Below are positions 30,193 through 39,084 of a DNA stretch of 64,000 nt, one piece after another. Source of the DNA: Cellvibrio sp. PSBB023 (GTDB lineage: Bacteria > Pseudomonadota > Gammaproteobacteria > Pseudomonadales > Cellvibrionaceae). Under the pieces are notes generated by a model. It made no database searches. It had not been told where the DNA came from and was given only the letters and a program-made list of their open reading frames with translations. The stretch spans positions 682,001-746,000 of the forward strand of contig NZ_CP019799.1 in NCBI RefSeq assembly GCF_002007605.1, written 5' to 3'. The first letter of the stretch is position 1. Each line of letters starts with the position of its first letter. The translations under genes were made by a program, and so were the position numbers.

Positions 30193-31164
30193 TTATGAGT
30201 TTATATCCCCTGAATTTTTGATAACTTCACTGATGTGAAATTTCGGCCTTCTTTTTACTTCTTCATAAATTTTTGACAGGTACTCACCAATCACCCCGAG
30301 ACATAAAAGTTGCACGCTGCCAATAAACAACAAAGGCAAAAGTACTGAAGCCCAACCTGGGGTGGCATTGTCGGTAAAAAAGCGAATTATCAATACCCAG
30401 GCAATGAGTGAAAATGAGGCGAAACCTGAGAGCAATCCCAGAATGGTAATCATGCGTAGCGGTGCGGTGGAGAAAGCGGTAATGCCTTTCCATGCAAAGG
30501 AGAGCATTTTTTTCAATGGATATTTGCTTTCGCCTGCTTCGCGAGCCTGACGTTCGTACTCTACGACAGAAGAGGGATAACCAACTTCGCGTACTATGCC
30601 GCGTAAAAAAAGGTTGGACTCATCGTACTCTTTCAGTGACTCCAATGCGCGACGCGAAAGCAAGCGGAAGTCTGCGTGGTTGAAAACCAGATCCACGCCC
30701 ATTTTTTTCATCAGGTGATAATAGCCTTCGGCGGTAAAACGCTTGAAAAATGTATCGGTATGGCGCGCTGAGCGTACGCCGTATACCACGTCATTTCCTT
30801 TGAGGTATTCGTCCACCATGGCTTCGATATTTTGTGGATCGTCTTGCAAGTCTGCATCTATGCTGACGGTAATATCTTCTGTTGTAGTGCAAAGTCCTGC
30901 ATAGAGTGCATTTTGATGGCCTTTATTTCGCGATAGCTTTACAGCTACCAATGCGGGGTTATTGGCGGCTTCTGAGGAAAGGATTTGCCAGGTTTTATCT
31001 TTGCTGCCATCGTCGACCAAATAAATTTTTGAGGCTGTATTTATTTTCCCCCGGCTAATCATTCCATCGCGCAGTGATAGCATGGTTGTCAGGGTTTTGG
31101 GTAGCATTTCCTCTTCGTTGTAACAGGGGATGACAATTGCCAGCGATGGAATTTGTGTTGTCAT
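30193..31164 (-). CDS. Family 2 glycosyltransferase, GtrB/DPM1-like
   Basis: This 323-residue enzyme transfers a sugar from a nucleotide donor to undecaprenyl phosphate on the cytoplasmic side. It has an N-terminal GT-A domain with VIPCYNEE, a DDGSKDKT strand and SIDADLQDDP (metal-binding Asp residues), and two C-terminal transmembrane helices (about 230-255 and 268-292), as in GtrB. The start is the ATG at 31164 with AGGAA upstream; its stop-proximal neighbour gtrA ends one base before. The GtrA/GtrB pair usually works with a third membrane GtrC-type transferase. Two GT-C enzymes lie about 10-15 kb away and could be functional partners. Confidence 0.9.
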   Translation of the reverse strand: MTTQIPSLAIVIPCYNEEEMLPKTLTTMLSLRDGMISRGKINTASKIYLVDDGSKDKTWQILSSEAANNPALVAVKLSRNKGHQNALYAGLCTTTEDITVSIDADLQDDPQNIEAMVDEYLKGNDVVYGVRSARHTDTFFKRFTAEGYYHLMKKMGVDLVFNHADFRLLSRRALESLKEYDESNLFLRGIVREVGYPSSVVEYERQAREAGESKYPLKKMLSFAWKGITAFSTAPLRMITILGLLSGFASFSLIAWVLIIRFFTDNATPGWASVLLPLLFIGSVQLLCLGVIGEYLSKIYEEVKRRPKFHISEVIKNSGDINS

Positions 31165-31165
31165 G

Positions 31166-31561
31166 TTAGTGATTCCTGTAAATCCAGATTTTTTGAACCG
31201 CAAAGTTAATGAATACAGTGATGCCCGTCGCTATAAATTGTGCAGCCAGATAATTCTCCATCCAAGGAATAGGTAGGTAATTATCAAATAACCATAAAAA
31301 GGTGGCGAATATCAGGGTATTACATGACAGGCCAATTCCCACGGCGACAACAAAGCGAGGAAAGGCTTGTGCATGGCTGCGAGTACTTTTGAATGTGAAG
31401 CGGTAGTTTGCCCAATAGTTGAATAGCGAGGAAAGTAAATAACCTGCGGCAGATCCTGTCACCTCAGTTAATAGTTTCGTCTCAACAAAAATAATGAGCA
31501 GGAGAAACTGGAAAAGGCTGGAAATGCCTCCAATCCCAACAAATAAGGCAAAACGTTTCAT
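31166..31561 (-). CDS. GtrA-like membrane protein (candidate lipid-linked sugar flippase)
   Basis: This 131-residue protein has four transmembrane helices and the GtrA/DPMS3 signature FVGIGGISSLFQF near the N-terminus and FNYWANYRFTF after helix 2. In the family it is thought to flip undecaprenyl-phosphate-linked sugar or to assist the GtrB enzyme. It is the first gene of a two-gene operon with the GT2 gene, which starts one base after it. Confidence 0.9.
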   Translation of the reverse strand: MKRFALFVGIGGISSLFQFLLLIIFVETKLLTEVTGSAAGYLLSSLFNYWANYRFTFKSTRSHAQAFPRFVVAVGIGLSCNTLIFATFLWLFDNYLPIPWMENYLAAQFIATGITVFINFAVQKIWIYRNH

Positions 31562-31717
31562 TGTTATTTTAGTAAATTATATTTCTTAGGGTTAATGGGT
31601 TGTCGCTGTTAAAAAGCGCTCAAACCTTAACATATTTTTGCTCGGGAATGGATGAGAATTGTGTGACAACGCGCCGAAATCCTGCTGGTGATGGCACATT
31701 AAGATGGTGCTGATAGT

Positions 31718-31945
31718 TTATGCCCAGCGCAGCGCAGCGCCGGCGCGTTCGATGTAGATGTACTCAGGCTTGTTGGTCAGAGGATGACAGGCGTGGCGTA
31801 AGTGATGGTGATGCGCGGTAGAGCCCATATATTCCCAGCAGTGGCCATCATTCACACACAGAGGATCACCTTCATTGAGCTGGTAGCTGGCAAGGTCATC
31901 CCACATTCTTTGCCATTCGGCATGGTTAATATCAAGGTATTCCAT
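31718..31945 (-). CDS. Conserved hypothetical small protein
   Basis: The protein has 75 residues, starting at the ATG at 31945 (GGAAA 7 bases upstream); an in-frame extension to 31984 is possible but less likely. It is soluble, with no signal or membrane segment, and has a His/Cys-rich middle: CVNDGHCWEY followed by HHHHLRHACHP. This cluster could bind a metal, but no family is recognised. It stands alone between gtrA and the merR-like gene, all three separated by more than 150 bases. Confidence 0.6.
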   Translation of the reverse strand: MEYLDINHAEWQRMWDDLASYQLNEGDPLCVNDGHCWEYMGSTAHHHHLRHACHPLTNKPEYIYIERAGAALRWA

Positions 31946-32206
31946 AGCGATTTTCCGGGCAGCGGCAAGAGAAAATGGGGTCAAAAATTGTTCAATAATT
32001 GTGTCTTGTTAAATCTATTTGTCAATAAACATCATTAACATAGTGATTTAAAACAAAATTTCAATTTTATAACTGTCGACTACTTCTCTTATTATAGGTG
32101 CTTTCTTCTCTTTTTTGTCGCCTAAAGTTGCATTTTTAACGTAAAAGATTGGCTGTGAGGTCATTATTCAATGGAGTATATGGCTTCATCGAGCAACTAA
32201 TTGATT

Positions 32207-32231
32207 AAACCTTTCCTTATCTGTAAGGTTT
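32207..32231 (+). promoter_or_regulatory. MerR-family operator upstream of the cueR-like gene
   Basis: A perfect 7-bp inverted repeat AAACCTT-N11-AAGGTTT lies 36 bases before the regulator's ATG. It has the form and spacing of CueR/HmrR-type operators (ACCTT...AAGGT). A TTGATT at its left edge may be the -35. Its position suggests autoregulation; no divergent target is attached. Confidence 0.65.
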
Positions 32232-32267
32232 GCAGCATCAAAATGCGTTAATAGCGAGGTTGGATGA

Positions 32268-32696
32268 ATGAATATCGGGCAGGCGGCGCAGGCTTGTGGT
32301 TTACCCAGTAAGACAATTCGATTCTACGAGGAACTTGGGTTAGTGGTGCCCGAGCGGCAGGCTACAAATGGCTATCGAATTTATTCCATGTCTGATATTG
32401 AAAAGCTGCGTTTTTTACAGCGTGCTCGTGCAGTTGGTTTTGGTCTTGATGAGTGTCGGCAACTATTGGCGTTTTATCAGGATGAGGCGCAGCGCGGGGT
32501 GGCGGCTCGTGAATGCTTGAGCGGGTATTTGCATCGTTTGGATCAGCAATTTATTGCGTTGAATTCAATGCGCTCCAGTTTGCAGTCGATGATTGATCAA
32601 TGTGTGACTGATCAGGCAGCTATTGCAGCTCCGGCAGGTGCCGAAAGTTTGTCGTCACTCATGGCGTTTACGCTGATTGATTCAGGGCGCGGTTGA
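32268..32696 (+). CDS. MerR-family transcriptional regulator, CueR-like with one metal Cys missing
   Basis: The protein has 142 residues. The N-terminal winged helix-turn-helix (MNIGQAAQACGLPSKTIRFY...NGYRIY) and dimerisation helix match CueR/HmrR, the copper/silver/gold sensors. In E. coli CueR the metal is held by Cys112 and Cys120. Here C112 is present, in SMIDQCVTDQ, but residue 120 is alanine and the usual CPI segment is lost. The protein may sense another signal or be constitutive. It is single-gene, has its own operator upstream, and has no copper ATPase (copA) next to it. Naming it cueR would therefore overstate the evidence. Confidence 0.85.
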   Translation: MNIGQAAQACGLPSKTIRFYEELGLVVPERQATNGYRIYSMSDIEKLRFLQRARAVGFGLDECRQLLAFYQDEAQRGVAARECLSGYLHRLDQQFIALNSMRSSLQSMIDQCVTDQAAIAAPAGAESLSSLMAFTLIDSGRG

Positions 32697-32757
32697 TGTT
32701 TTTCCATGCTAAAAAGGCTATGATGCGCGCCGTTTAACAATTTGCGAAGGGGATATT

Positions 32758-33327
32758 ATGAGCATCAAATCCGATAAGTGGATGCGCCGAATGGCAGAAG
32801 AGCACGGCATGATTGAGCCGTTTGAGCCGGGACAAATTCGCTACGATGCGGCTGGTCAGCGCATTATATCCTACGGTACTTCCAGCTATGGCTACGATGT
32901 TCGCTGTGCTGATGAATTCAAAATTTTTACCAATGTGCATTCCACAGTGGTGGACCCTAAAAACTTTGATGAAAAAAGTTTTGTCGATATTAAAAGCGAT
33001 GTATGCATTATTCCTCCCAACTCGTTTGCCTTGGCAAGAACGGTGGAGTACTTCCGTATTCCTCGCAGTATTTTGACTGTGTGTTTAGGGAAGTCTACCT
33101 ATGCGCGCTGCGGTATTATCGTAAACGTCACGCCCCTTGAGCCAGAATGGGAAGGGCATGTGACACTGGAGTTTTCCAATACGACACCGCTACCGGCGAA
33201 AATCTATGCCAATGAAGGTGTAGCGCAAATGCTGTTTTTTGAAACCGATGAGATTTGCGAGACCTCATACAAAGACCGTGGTGGTAAGTATCAGGGGCAG
33301 CGTGGTGTTACTTTGCCGCGCACCTAG
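32758..33327 (+). CDS. dcd: dCTP deaminase
   Basis: This trimeric enzyme deaminates dCTP to dUTP, the main source of dUMP for thymidylate in gammaproteobacteria. The 189-residue protein has the family core: the substrate-site segment [20 protein letters not shown], the following [10 protein letters not shown] that carries the catalytic Glu, and the C-terminal [11 protein letters not shown] that closes over the nucleotide. AAGGGG lies about 6 bases before the ATG. Its end meets a small zinc-ribbon gene. Confidence 0.97.
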   Translation: MSIKSDKWMRRMAEEHGMIEPFEPGQIRYDAAGQRIISYGTSSYGYDVRCADEFKIFTNVHSTVVDPKNFDEKSFVDIKSDVCIIPPNSFALARTVEYFRIPRSILTVCLGKSTYARCGIIVNVTPLEPEWEGHVTLEFSNTTPLPAKIYANEGVAQMLFFETDEICETSYKDRGGKYQGQRGVTLPRT

Positions 33328-33353
33328 TGGCTTCTATTGCTGGCGGTGCTGCT

Positions 33354-33539
33354 ATGGGTGATGTAATCCAATTTAAAAAGCCAAGCCCTTTTGATAAACA
33401 CAAAGGAAAAACTTTGTGTCGAAGTGGTTTTCATAAGTGGCAGGTCGTTAAAGAAAAACAGTTCGATGTGAAGCAGGGCAAGTTGGTGACAATCTATAAA
33501 TGCACTCGCTGCGGCGAACAAAAAGTGGAGCTCAAATAA
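33354..33539 (+). CDS. Small zinc-ribbon-like hypothetical protein
   Basis: The protein has 61 residues from the ATG at 33354; an in-frame GTG at 33327 overlapping the dcd stop would add 9 residues and cannot be excluded. It is basic, with CRSGFHKW and a CTRCG pair near the end, giving a possible single zinc site (Cys, His, Cys, Cys). It was probably translated together with dcd. No function is assigned. A strong terminator follows 12 bases after the stop. Confidence 0.6.
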   Translation: MGDVIQFKKPSPFDKHKGKTLCRSGFHKWQVVKEKQFDVKQGKLVTIYKCTRCGEQKVELK

Positions 33540-33551
33540 GCTTCGCGTAAA

Positions 33552-33580
33552 CAAAAAGGCTCCGCAATGGAGCCTTTTTG
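33552..33580. terminator. Bidirectional rho-independent terminator
   Basis: A 12-bp perfect stem (33552-33563 with 33569-33580) with a 5-base loop, A run on the left and T run on the right. It lies between the dcd-side genes and the convergent slyD. Confidence 0.9.
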
Positions 33581-33594
33581 TTGTGCGGGTCACC

Positions 33595-34077
33595 TTAGTG
33601 GTGATGTCCGCCTGCACCGTGGGCGTGGCCATGGTTCAGCTCTTCTTCTGTAGCTGCACGAATGTCAGTAATTTCTACGTCAAAGGTCAAATCCACGCCT
33701 GCTAATGGGTGATTGCCGTCAATAGTAACTTGATCGCCCTCTACGTGAGTCACAGTAACTACTTGCAGGCCTTGCTCTGTTTCGGCGTGGAATTCCATGC
33801 CTACTTCAATATTGTCAATGCCTGAAAACATAGTGGATGGCAGTTGTTGTACCAAGCTGTCATCGCGCAGGCCGTAGGCTTCTGCTGCTTTAACTGCCAC
33901 ATTCAGTTTGTCGCCAACTTTTTTTCCTTCCAGTGCGTCTTCCAGGCCTGGGATGATGTTGCCCGCGCCATGCAGGTAAGACAGGGGTTCTTGCCCTTCG
34001 GAGGAGTCGAGCACCTTGCCTGAGCCGTCGGTCAGGGTGTAGTGGAAGCTGGCAACACAATTTTCAGAGATATTCAT
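33595..34077 (-). CDS. slyD: FKBP-type peptidyl-prolyl isomerase, SlyD
   Basis: This 160-residue cytoplasmic chaperone and prolyl isomerase has an FKBP domain split by the insert-in-flap chaperone region (about 65-125). The opening matches SlyD (FHYTLTDGSGKVLDSS; PLSYLHGAGNIIPGLE). The C-terminal tail HGHAHGAGGHHH is His-rich, as in SlyD proteins that bind nickel and aid hydrogenase or urease maturation, though shorter and Cys-free compared with E. coli. It is a single gene, ending near a shared terminator. Confidence 0.92.
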   Translation of the reverse strand: MNISENCVASFHYTLTDGSGKVLDSSEGQEPLSYLHGAGNIIPGLEDALEGKKVGDKLNVAVKAAEAYGLRDDSLVQQLPSTMFSGIDNIEVGMEFHAETEQGLQVVTVTHVEGDQVTIDGNHPLAGVDLTFDVEITDIRAATEEELNHGHAHGAGGHHH

Positions 34078-34121
34078 AATGAACCTTTCAGGTTAAGTAA
34101 AAAAACGACACAGGGTATAGA

Positions 34122-34835
34122 TTAAAATTGGGTGATGCTTTTTCCATCTACCACCGCTTTGTGGATATAGATGGTGTAGGTGTCGCCTTTTTCTTCTTGT
34201 TGCAGGCGAACCAGCAGGTAGTTCCAGTCTTTAGCCAGCCAGGCATAGGTTACGCGATCATTGTCTTCGCGGCTGCGTTTGATTTTAACGGTCTTTACCT
34301 TGCCCAGTGGGGTGTCCAGCATTTCTTCGCCCACTGTGGTGAATTTGTATTTCTTGAGATGGCCTCCATCGGCAATCTGGTATTCAAAGTCCTTGTGGCC
34401 GTTAAGCAGGTCTTGCTGCATCTGCAATTGGTAGCTCAGTTTGTCCTGCACCTTTTGCGCAATATCCATTTCCCAACTGGTTTTTTGTACATTGTTGGTA
34501 ACGGTTTTGCCATTCCAGTCAAAGGTTAGTTCAGCATTACGGTCTTTACCCAGTCCACGGCGGGCATAGGTGTATTTCAGTGGGCTGATGGTTTGTTGTG
34601 CTTTATTCCATTGCATATGGCTTTGCTCGGTGATGCTGCCAATCATGGAATCCGCTTTGAATAATAAATGGTAGCTGCCGTCGTCGGCTTTTGTCAGGCG
34701 ATTGGTGACGGTGATATTAAAGCCGTAGAGCTTGGCTCTGTATTCGTTGTCAAAGGTTTTTGGCGCTTCTGCTGCCCATGTGGATATTGATAGCAGGGCG
34801 CCAGCGGAAAGGAGAAGTGCACGGAGGCTAAACAT
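34122..34835 (-). CDS. DUF3108 periplasmic protein
   Basis: The protein has 237 residues. The start is the ATG at 34835 with AAGGA 7 bases upstream, giving a signal peptide ending WAA. The mature part is strand-rich with YRAKLYGFNITV and the DUF3108 pattern of a lipocalin-like barrel, ending VTYAWLAKDWNYLLVRLQQ. The family is widespread near purN in gammaproteobacteria; its function is not established. It lies 10 bases after the purN stop, so it is part of the purM-purN transcript. Confidence 0.85.
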   Translation of the reverse strand: MFSLRALLLSAGALLSISTWAAEAPKTFDNEYRAKLYGFNITVTNRLTKADDGSYHLLFKADSMIGSITEQSHMQWNKAQQTISPLKYTYARRGLGKDRNAELTFDWNGKTVTNNVQKTSWEMDIAQKVQDKLSYQLQMQQDLLNGHKDFEYQIADGGHLKKYKFTTVGEEMLDTPLGKVKTVKIKRSREDNDRVTYAWLAKDWNYLLVRLQQEEKGDTYTIYIHKAVVDGKSITQF

Positions 34836-34845
34836 AAGGAATCCT

Positions 34846-35517
34846 TTAAGGCTCATTTGCCTCAATTTGATAACCGCTAGCCGGCAAAAGTTCACCATTT
34901 AACAGGGCTTTACCTTCTTGCATGGCCAGATTGCCTAATGCAAACCATTTAACGGCTAATGGGTATATCACGTGTTCCTGGCGCTGAACTCGTTTTGCCA
35001 GCAAAGCCGCATCATCGCCAGCCAGCACGGGAACCTTTGCCTGGATAACGGCAGGGCCACCATCCAGCTCGGCGGTAACAAAGTGTACTGTGACGCCGTG
35101 GTGGCTTTCGCCTGCATCCAGTGCACGTTGGTGGGTGTGTAGCCCTTGGAATTTAGGCAGTAGCGACGGATGAATATTGAGCATTCTGCCCAGGTAGTGC
35201 TGGGTAAATTCCGGTGTCAGGATGCGCATAAAACCGGCGAGCACTACAAGCCCAGGTTCGTAGCTATCAATCAGCTGCATCAGTGCCACATCAAAGGCTT
35301 CGCGGTTGGTGAAGCCTTTATGATCCAGGGTTTGTGTGACAATTCCGGCGTTGTGCGCACGCGTCAAGCCAAATACATCGGGGCGATTGCTAATTACCGC
35401 AGCGATTTCTATTGGCAGTTCGCCGCTAGCGGCGCCATCAATCAAGGCTTGCAGGTTGCTGCCGCTACCGGAGATTAGAACAACAACGCGCAATGGTGTT
35501 TGGGTGGAGGTGGGCAT
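34846..35517 (-). CDS. purN: Phosphoribosylglycinamide formyltransferase
   Basis: PurN transfers a formyl group from 10-formyl-THF to GAR, the third step of purine synthesis. The 223-residue protein has the VLISGSGSNLQ phosphate loop, NIHPSLLPKFQGLHTH with the catalytic Asn and His, and VTAELDGG with the catalytic Asp. The ATG at 35517 is chosen; the upstream in-frame extension to 35580 overlaps purM and is not expected. It is 4 bases after purM, as in pseudomonads. Confidence 0.96.
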   Translation of the reverse strand: MPTSTQTPLRVVVLISGSGSNLQALIDGAASGELPIEIAAVISNRPDVFGLTRAHNAGIVTQTLDHKGFTNREAFDVALMQLIDSYEPGLVVLAGFMRILTPEFTQHYLGRMLNIHPSLLPKFQGLHTHQRALDAGESHHGVTVHFVTAELDGGPAVIQAKVPVLAGDDAALLAKRVQRQEHVIYPLAVKWFALGNLAMQEGKALLNGELLPASGYQIEANEP

Positions 35518-35521
35518 GTAA

Positions 35522-36577
35522 TCAAAGACCCTGCAGTTCCACTTGATGCTCATTTCCGTTGGCGGTTGCAATATGGCCAATCACAAATGCGTTTTCGCCT
35601 GCATTGCGCAAAATGGTCAGTGCATTGTCCTGTTCGCTGGCAGGAATGGCGATAACCATGCCCACACCACAGTTAAAGGTGCGGTACATTTCGCGCATAT
35701 CAACATTGCCGCCGCGTTGTAACCATTGGAAAACTGGTGGGAACGTCCAGCTTTTGGTGTCGATAACGGCTTTGGTGCCTTCCGGTAACACCCGTGGAAT
35801 ATTCTCAGTCAGGCCGCCGCCGGTAATGTGCGCCATGGCATTGACCTGCGATTCCTTGATCAGCTTAAGTACGGATTTCACGTAGATGCGGGTTGGTTCC
35901 ATCAGCGCGTCACCCAGCGGGCGACCGCCGCAATCCTGCGTTAAATCAGCCTTGGTGACTTCAATGATTTTGCGGATCAGTGAGTAGCCATTGGAGTGTG
36001 GGCCGCTGGAGGTGAGGGCGATCAGGGTATTGCCAACCTTGACCTTACTGCCGTCAATAATTTCGGATTTTTCTACCACGCCAGTACAGAAACCGGCCAG
36101 GTCGTAATCTTCACCTTCGTACATGCCTGGCATTTCTGCTGTTTCACCGCCAACCAATGAGCAGCCAGCCAGTTCGCAGCCATCGCCAATACCCGCTACA
36201 ACGGAAGCTGCTACATCGACATTGAGTTTGCCGGTGGCGTAGTAGTCGAGGAAGAAGAGTGGTTCTGCACCGGTGACAACCAGATCGTTTACGCACATGG
36301 CCACCAGGTCGATACCGATGGTGTCATGCTTTTGCAGGTTCATGGCCAAGCGTAACTTGGTGCCTACGCCATCAGTACCTGACACCAGAATCGGTTGGCG
36401 ATAACCCGCAGGAATCTCTACCAGCGAGGCAAACCCGCCCAAGCCAGCCATCACTTCCGGGCGACGGGTGCGTTTGGCAACACTTTTAATGCGTTCAACC
36501 AATGCATCACCGGCTTCAATATCAACGCCAGCGTCTTTATAGCTAAGGGATGGGGTAGGGGTTTGGTTTTGGCTCAT
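35522..36577 (-). CDS. purM: Phosphoribosylaminoimidazole synthetase (AIR synthase)
   Basis: This 351-residue enzyme makes aminoimidazole ribotide from FGAM with ATP, the fifth step of purine synthesis. It has the signature opening [20 protein letters not shown], the metal/ATP segment [11 protein letters not shown], and [16 protein letters not shown]. It is first in the purM-purN-DUF3108 operon and divergent from the DUF2066 gene across about 250 bases. Confidence 0.97.
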   Translation of the reverse strand: MSQNQTPTPSLSYKDAGVDIEAGDALVERIKSVAKRTRRPEVMAGLGGFASLVEIPAGYRQPILVSGTDGVGTKLRLAMNLQKHDTIGIDLVAMCVNDLVVTGAEPLFFLDYYATGKLNVDVAASVVAGIGDGCELAGCSLVGGETAEMPGMYEGEDYDLAGFCTGVVEKSEIIDGSKVKVGNTLIALTSSGPHSNGYSLIRKIIEVTKADLTQDCGGRPLGDALMEPTRIYVKSVLKLIKESQVNAMAHITGGGLTENIPRVLPEGTKAVIDTKSWTFPPVFQWLQRGGNVDMREMYRTFNCGVGMVIAIPASEQDNALTILRNAGENAFVIGHIATANGNEHQVELQGL

Positions 36578-36825
36578 AGGAAATGGCTCACAGCTCGTGC
36601 AGTTGGAGTGGTTTAAAAAAAGGCCGCCATTCTAACAGCTTATACCGAGGCGTGCAGTGCAAAGCGCGATTGCAGCGAAAGTTATTCTTGCCCGGCAATC
36701 CTGACGATTCTACGCTTGGGTGCAATTTCTTGAATCTGTGTCCAATTGCGCTTGCCGTTGGCTGGTTTAAGCCTGTTACAATGCGACCCCATCCCATTTA
36801 TTGGCTGTGTTCAGGGGTTTATTTG

Positions 36826-38223
36826 GTGCGCCTTTTATCGATCCGTATCCTGTTATTGTCACTGTGTTCTGTGCTTGTGAGCCCTGTTTTAGCGGGGCAG
36901 CAGGTCGATATTTATCGCGCGCAGGCGCTGGTAAAGTCCCAAGCTGAAGCGGAGCGCAATGCGGCTGCGCGCGCTACTTTTGGTGAATTAATGGTGCGTG
37001 TTTCCGGGCAGCGCAATGCGCTCGATAATCCGGTGGTTCGCGCGGCCATGCCCAAAGCCCAGAATTATCTGTTTGGTTTCAGTTATAAATCCTCCAGCGA
37101 AAAACTGGTTGAAGGCTCGCGCAGTTTTACGGCGTTGGCACTGCAGTTGGATTATGAGCCGCAAGCTATTGCCCAGTTATTGCGCGATGCACAGTTGCCA
37201 CTCTGGCCTGCCCAGCGTCCGACCTTGTTGGTTTGGTTAGTATTTAAAGATCAGCGCGGATTGCATCTGGTGCCAGAAGTTATTGATTTGCAGGCTATTC
37301 ATGGTTTTGCTGCATTTCGTGGGTTACCTCTGGTATTTCCCAAGCTTGATGTCGAAGACAGTATTTCCCTCTCGGCTGATGACCTATGGGCGCTGGATCA
37401 GCAAAAAATCAAAGCAGCATCGGCTCGTTACAATGCTGATGCAATCCTTATTGGCCGTTATACCCCAAGTGCTATGGGGCCGATTCCTGCCGCCATCGTG
37501 GTAGATCCATTGGCTGTTGGCGAGTTTGACAGCTCTGATGTTGCCAGTAGTGCCGCATCCATAGCTTCGGCGGCTGCCAGTTCGGTGGATGATGGCAGTT
37601 TGATACCTGTACCAGTTGAGCCCGCCCAAGGTCCTTGGCAGGGTGATTGGGTGCTTTTACACGGCGATGTACAAGATGCATTCGCTGATGAGACGCCAGA
37701 AGTAAAAGGCTTGTTTAACAATGCGATTGATCGCGTAGCAGATTATTTTGCGAATCAGTACGCCATCATACCTACTAACCAGGGGCCGCAACAGATTGTG
37801 CTGCGTATTGGCAATATCACCAGCTTTGCTGCTTTCAAGCAGGTGCAGGCGTACTTGGAAGAGCTGGCATTAGTGCAGCGAATGGAGGTTGTCACTGTCA
37901 ATGCCGAAGGTGTTGTGGTGCGCTTAACCACAGAGGCTGATGCTCGCCTGCTGACCAGTACCCTGGCGCTGGGGCGCCGTTTGATGCCGGTGCAGTCTGC
38001 GGCTGTTGACTCTGCCCTGACGCCATCTGCACCAACGCAAATAGCGGCGCTGCCGGAGGGGATAGATGCCGAGGCAATGGCGGATTTGGAGCGTGCCATG
38101 GAGAGTGAGCAAATGTCGGGCACTCCAGCCGCTGATGATGTCAACGCCACGACAAGCACAACTGCTGTGCTCACTCATGCGGGTACTTTGCAAGATCCAC
38201 TGATTTACGTTTGGCAGAAGTAG
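36826..38223 (+). CDS. DUF2066 periplasmic protein
   Basis: The protein has 465 residues when started at the GTG at 36826, which has AGGGG 8 bases upstream and opens a clean signal peptide (ending VLA before GQQ). An in-frame ATG at 36781 would add 15 residues. The N-terminal half has the DUF2066 core (AARATFGELMVRVSGQR; YNADAILIGRY). The C-terminal part ends with a Ser/Ala/Thr-rich stretch. The function of the family is unknown. It overlaps in context with hda (3-base gap), as in Pseudomonas. Confidence 0.83.
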   Translation: MRLLSIRILLLSLCSVLVSPVLAGQQVDIYRAQALVKSQAEAERNAAARATFGELMVRVSGQRNALDNPVVRAAMPKAQNYLFGFSYKSSSEKLVEGSRSFTALALQLDYEPQAIAQLLRDAQLPLWPAQRPTLLVWLVFKDQRGLHLVPEVIDLQAIHGFAAFRGLPLVFPKLDVEDSISLSADDLWALDQQKIKAASARYNADAILIGRYTPSAMGPIPAAIVVDPLAVGEFDSSDVASSAASIASAAASSVDDGSLIPVPVEPAQGPWQGDWVLLHGDVQDAFADETPEVKGLFNNAIDRVADYFANQYAIIPTNQGPQQIVLRIGNITSFAAFKQVQAYLEELALVQRMEVVTVNAEGVVVRLTTEADARLLTSTLALGRRLMPVQSAAVDSALTPSAPTQIAALPEGIDAEAMADLERAMESEQMSGTPAADDVNATTSTTAVLTHAGTLQDPLIYVWQK

Positions 38224-38225
38224 TT

Positions 38226-38939
38226 ATGGTTCATTTGCCGCAGCAATTGTCTTTGGGCGTCAACCTGAATGATGACGCCACCTTTGAAAACTTTTATGCA
38301 CCAGCTGCAACCCACAATGCCATGGTGTTACAGGGGTTGCGTCAGCAAGTAGAGGGTAGTGGCGAGTCTTTTATCTATTTGTGGGGTGCGCCCGGCTGTG
38401 GTTTGACGCACTTGTTGCAGGCCGCCTGCCATGAGGCACAGCATCAAGGTTTGTCGGTACAGTATTTGCCCCTGCGTGATTTGGCCGGTTACGCGCCTGA
38501 TGAGTTGTTTACCGGTTTGGATGCTGTGGATTTGGTCTGCCTGGATTGCTTGCCAGCGGTGGCTGGTCGCTCTGATTGGGAGCTGGCGATTTTCAACCTT
38601 TACAACCGACTTCGTGATCACGGCAAGCGTTTATTAGTAGCTGCGGAGCAGAGCCCGCGTGAATTGGCGCTGACCCTTGAGGATTTACGCTCGCGTTTGC
38701 AGTGGGGGTTGACCTATCAGGTGCACAGCCTGAGCGATGACGATAAACAACAAGCGCTGCAATTGCGCGCCCGTGCTCGTGGGTTGGAATTAAGCGATGA
38801 TGTGGCGCAATACATTATCCAACGCTTACCGCGCGATACCAACGAACTGTTTTGGCAATTGCAGCGCCTTGATCATGCCTCGCTTGCCGAGCAACGTAAA
38901 CTTACCATTCCTTTTGTAAAGAAAGTTCTAACTATTTGA
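38226..38939 (+). CDS. hda: DnaA regulatory inactivator Hda
   Basis: Hda binds the beta clamp and stimulates ATP hydrolysis by DnaA, preventing re-initiation. The 237-residue protein has a clamp-binding motif QLSLGV near the N-terminus and an AAA+ domain with GAPGCGLTHLLQA. The Walker A lysine is replaced, as in known Hda proteins. The C-terminal lid resembles the DnaA domain III. The ATG at 38226 is 2 bases after the DUF2066 stop. It is conserved next to purM and DUF2066 in relatives. Confidence 0.93.
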   Translation: MVHLPQQLSLGVNLNDDATFENFYAPAATHNAMVLQGLRQQVEGSGESFIYLWGAPGCGLTHLLQAACHEAQHQGLSVQYLPLRDLAGYAPDELFTGLDAVDLVCLDCLPAVAGRSDWELAIFNLYNRLRDHGKRLLVAAEQSPRELALTLEDLRSRLQWGLTYQVHSLSDDDKQQALQLRARARGLELSDDVAQYIIQRLPRDTNELFWQLQRLDHASLAEQRKLTIPFVKKVLTI

Positions 38940-39084
38940 TCTCCTTACGGATCACTACCAGAATTCCTCCTCAATAGCTTTGATGTGTATTGACTATTAG
39001 GTCTTTTTGCCTTGGTCGCACTCAATGCTGTGTGCCCATAATAATGATCAGGTCTGAGTGCCTGATAGGTAATGGAGAGTTTCA

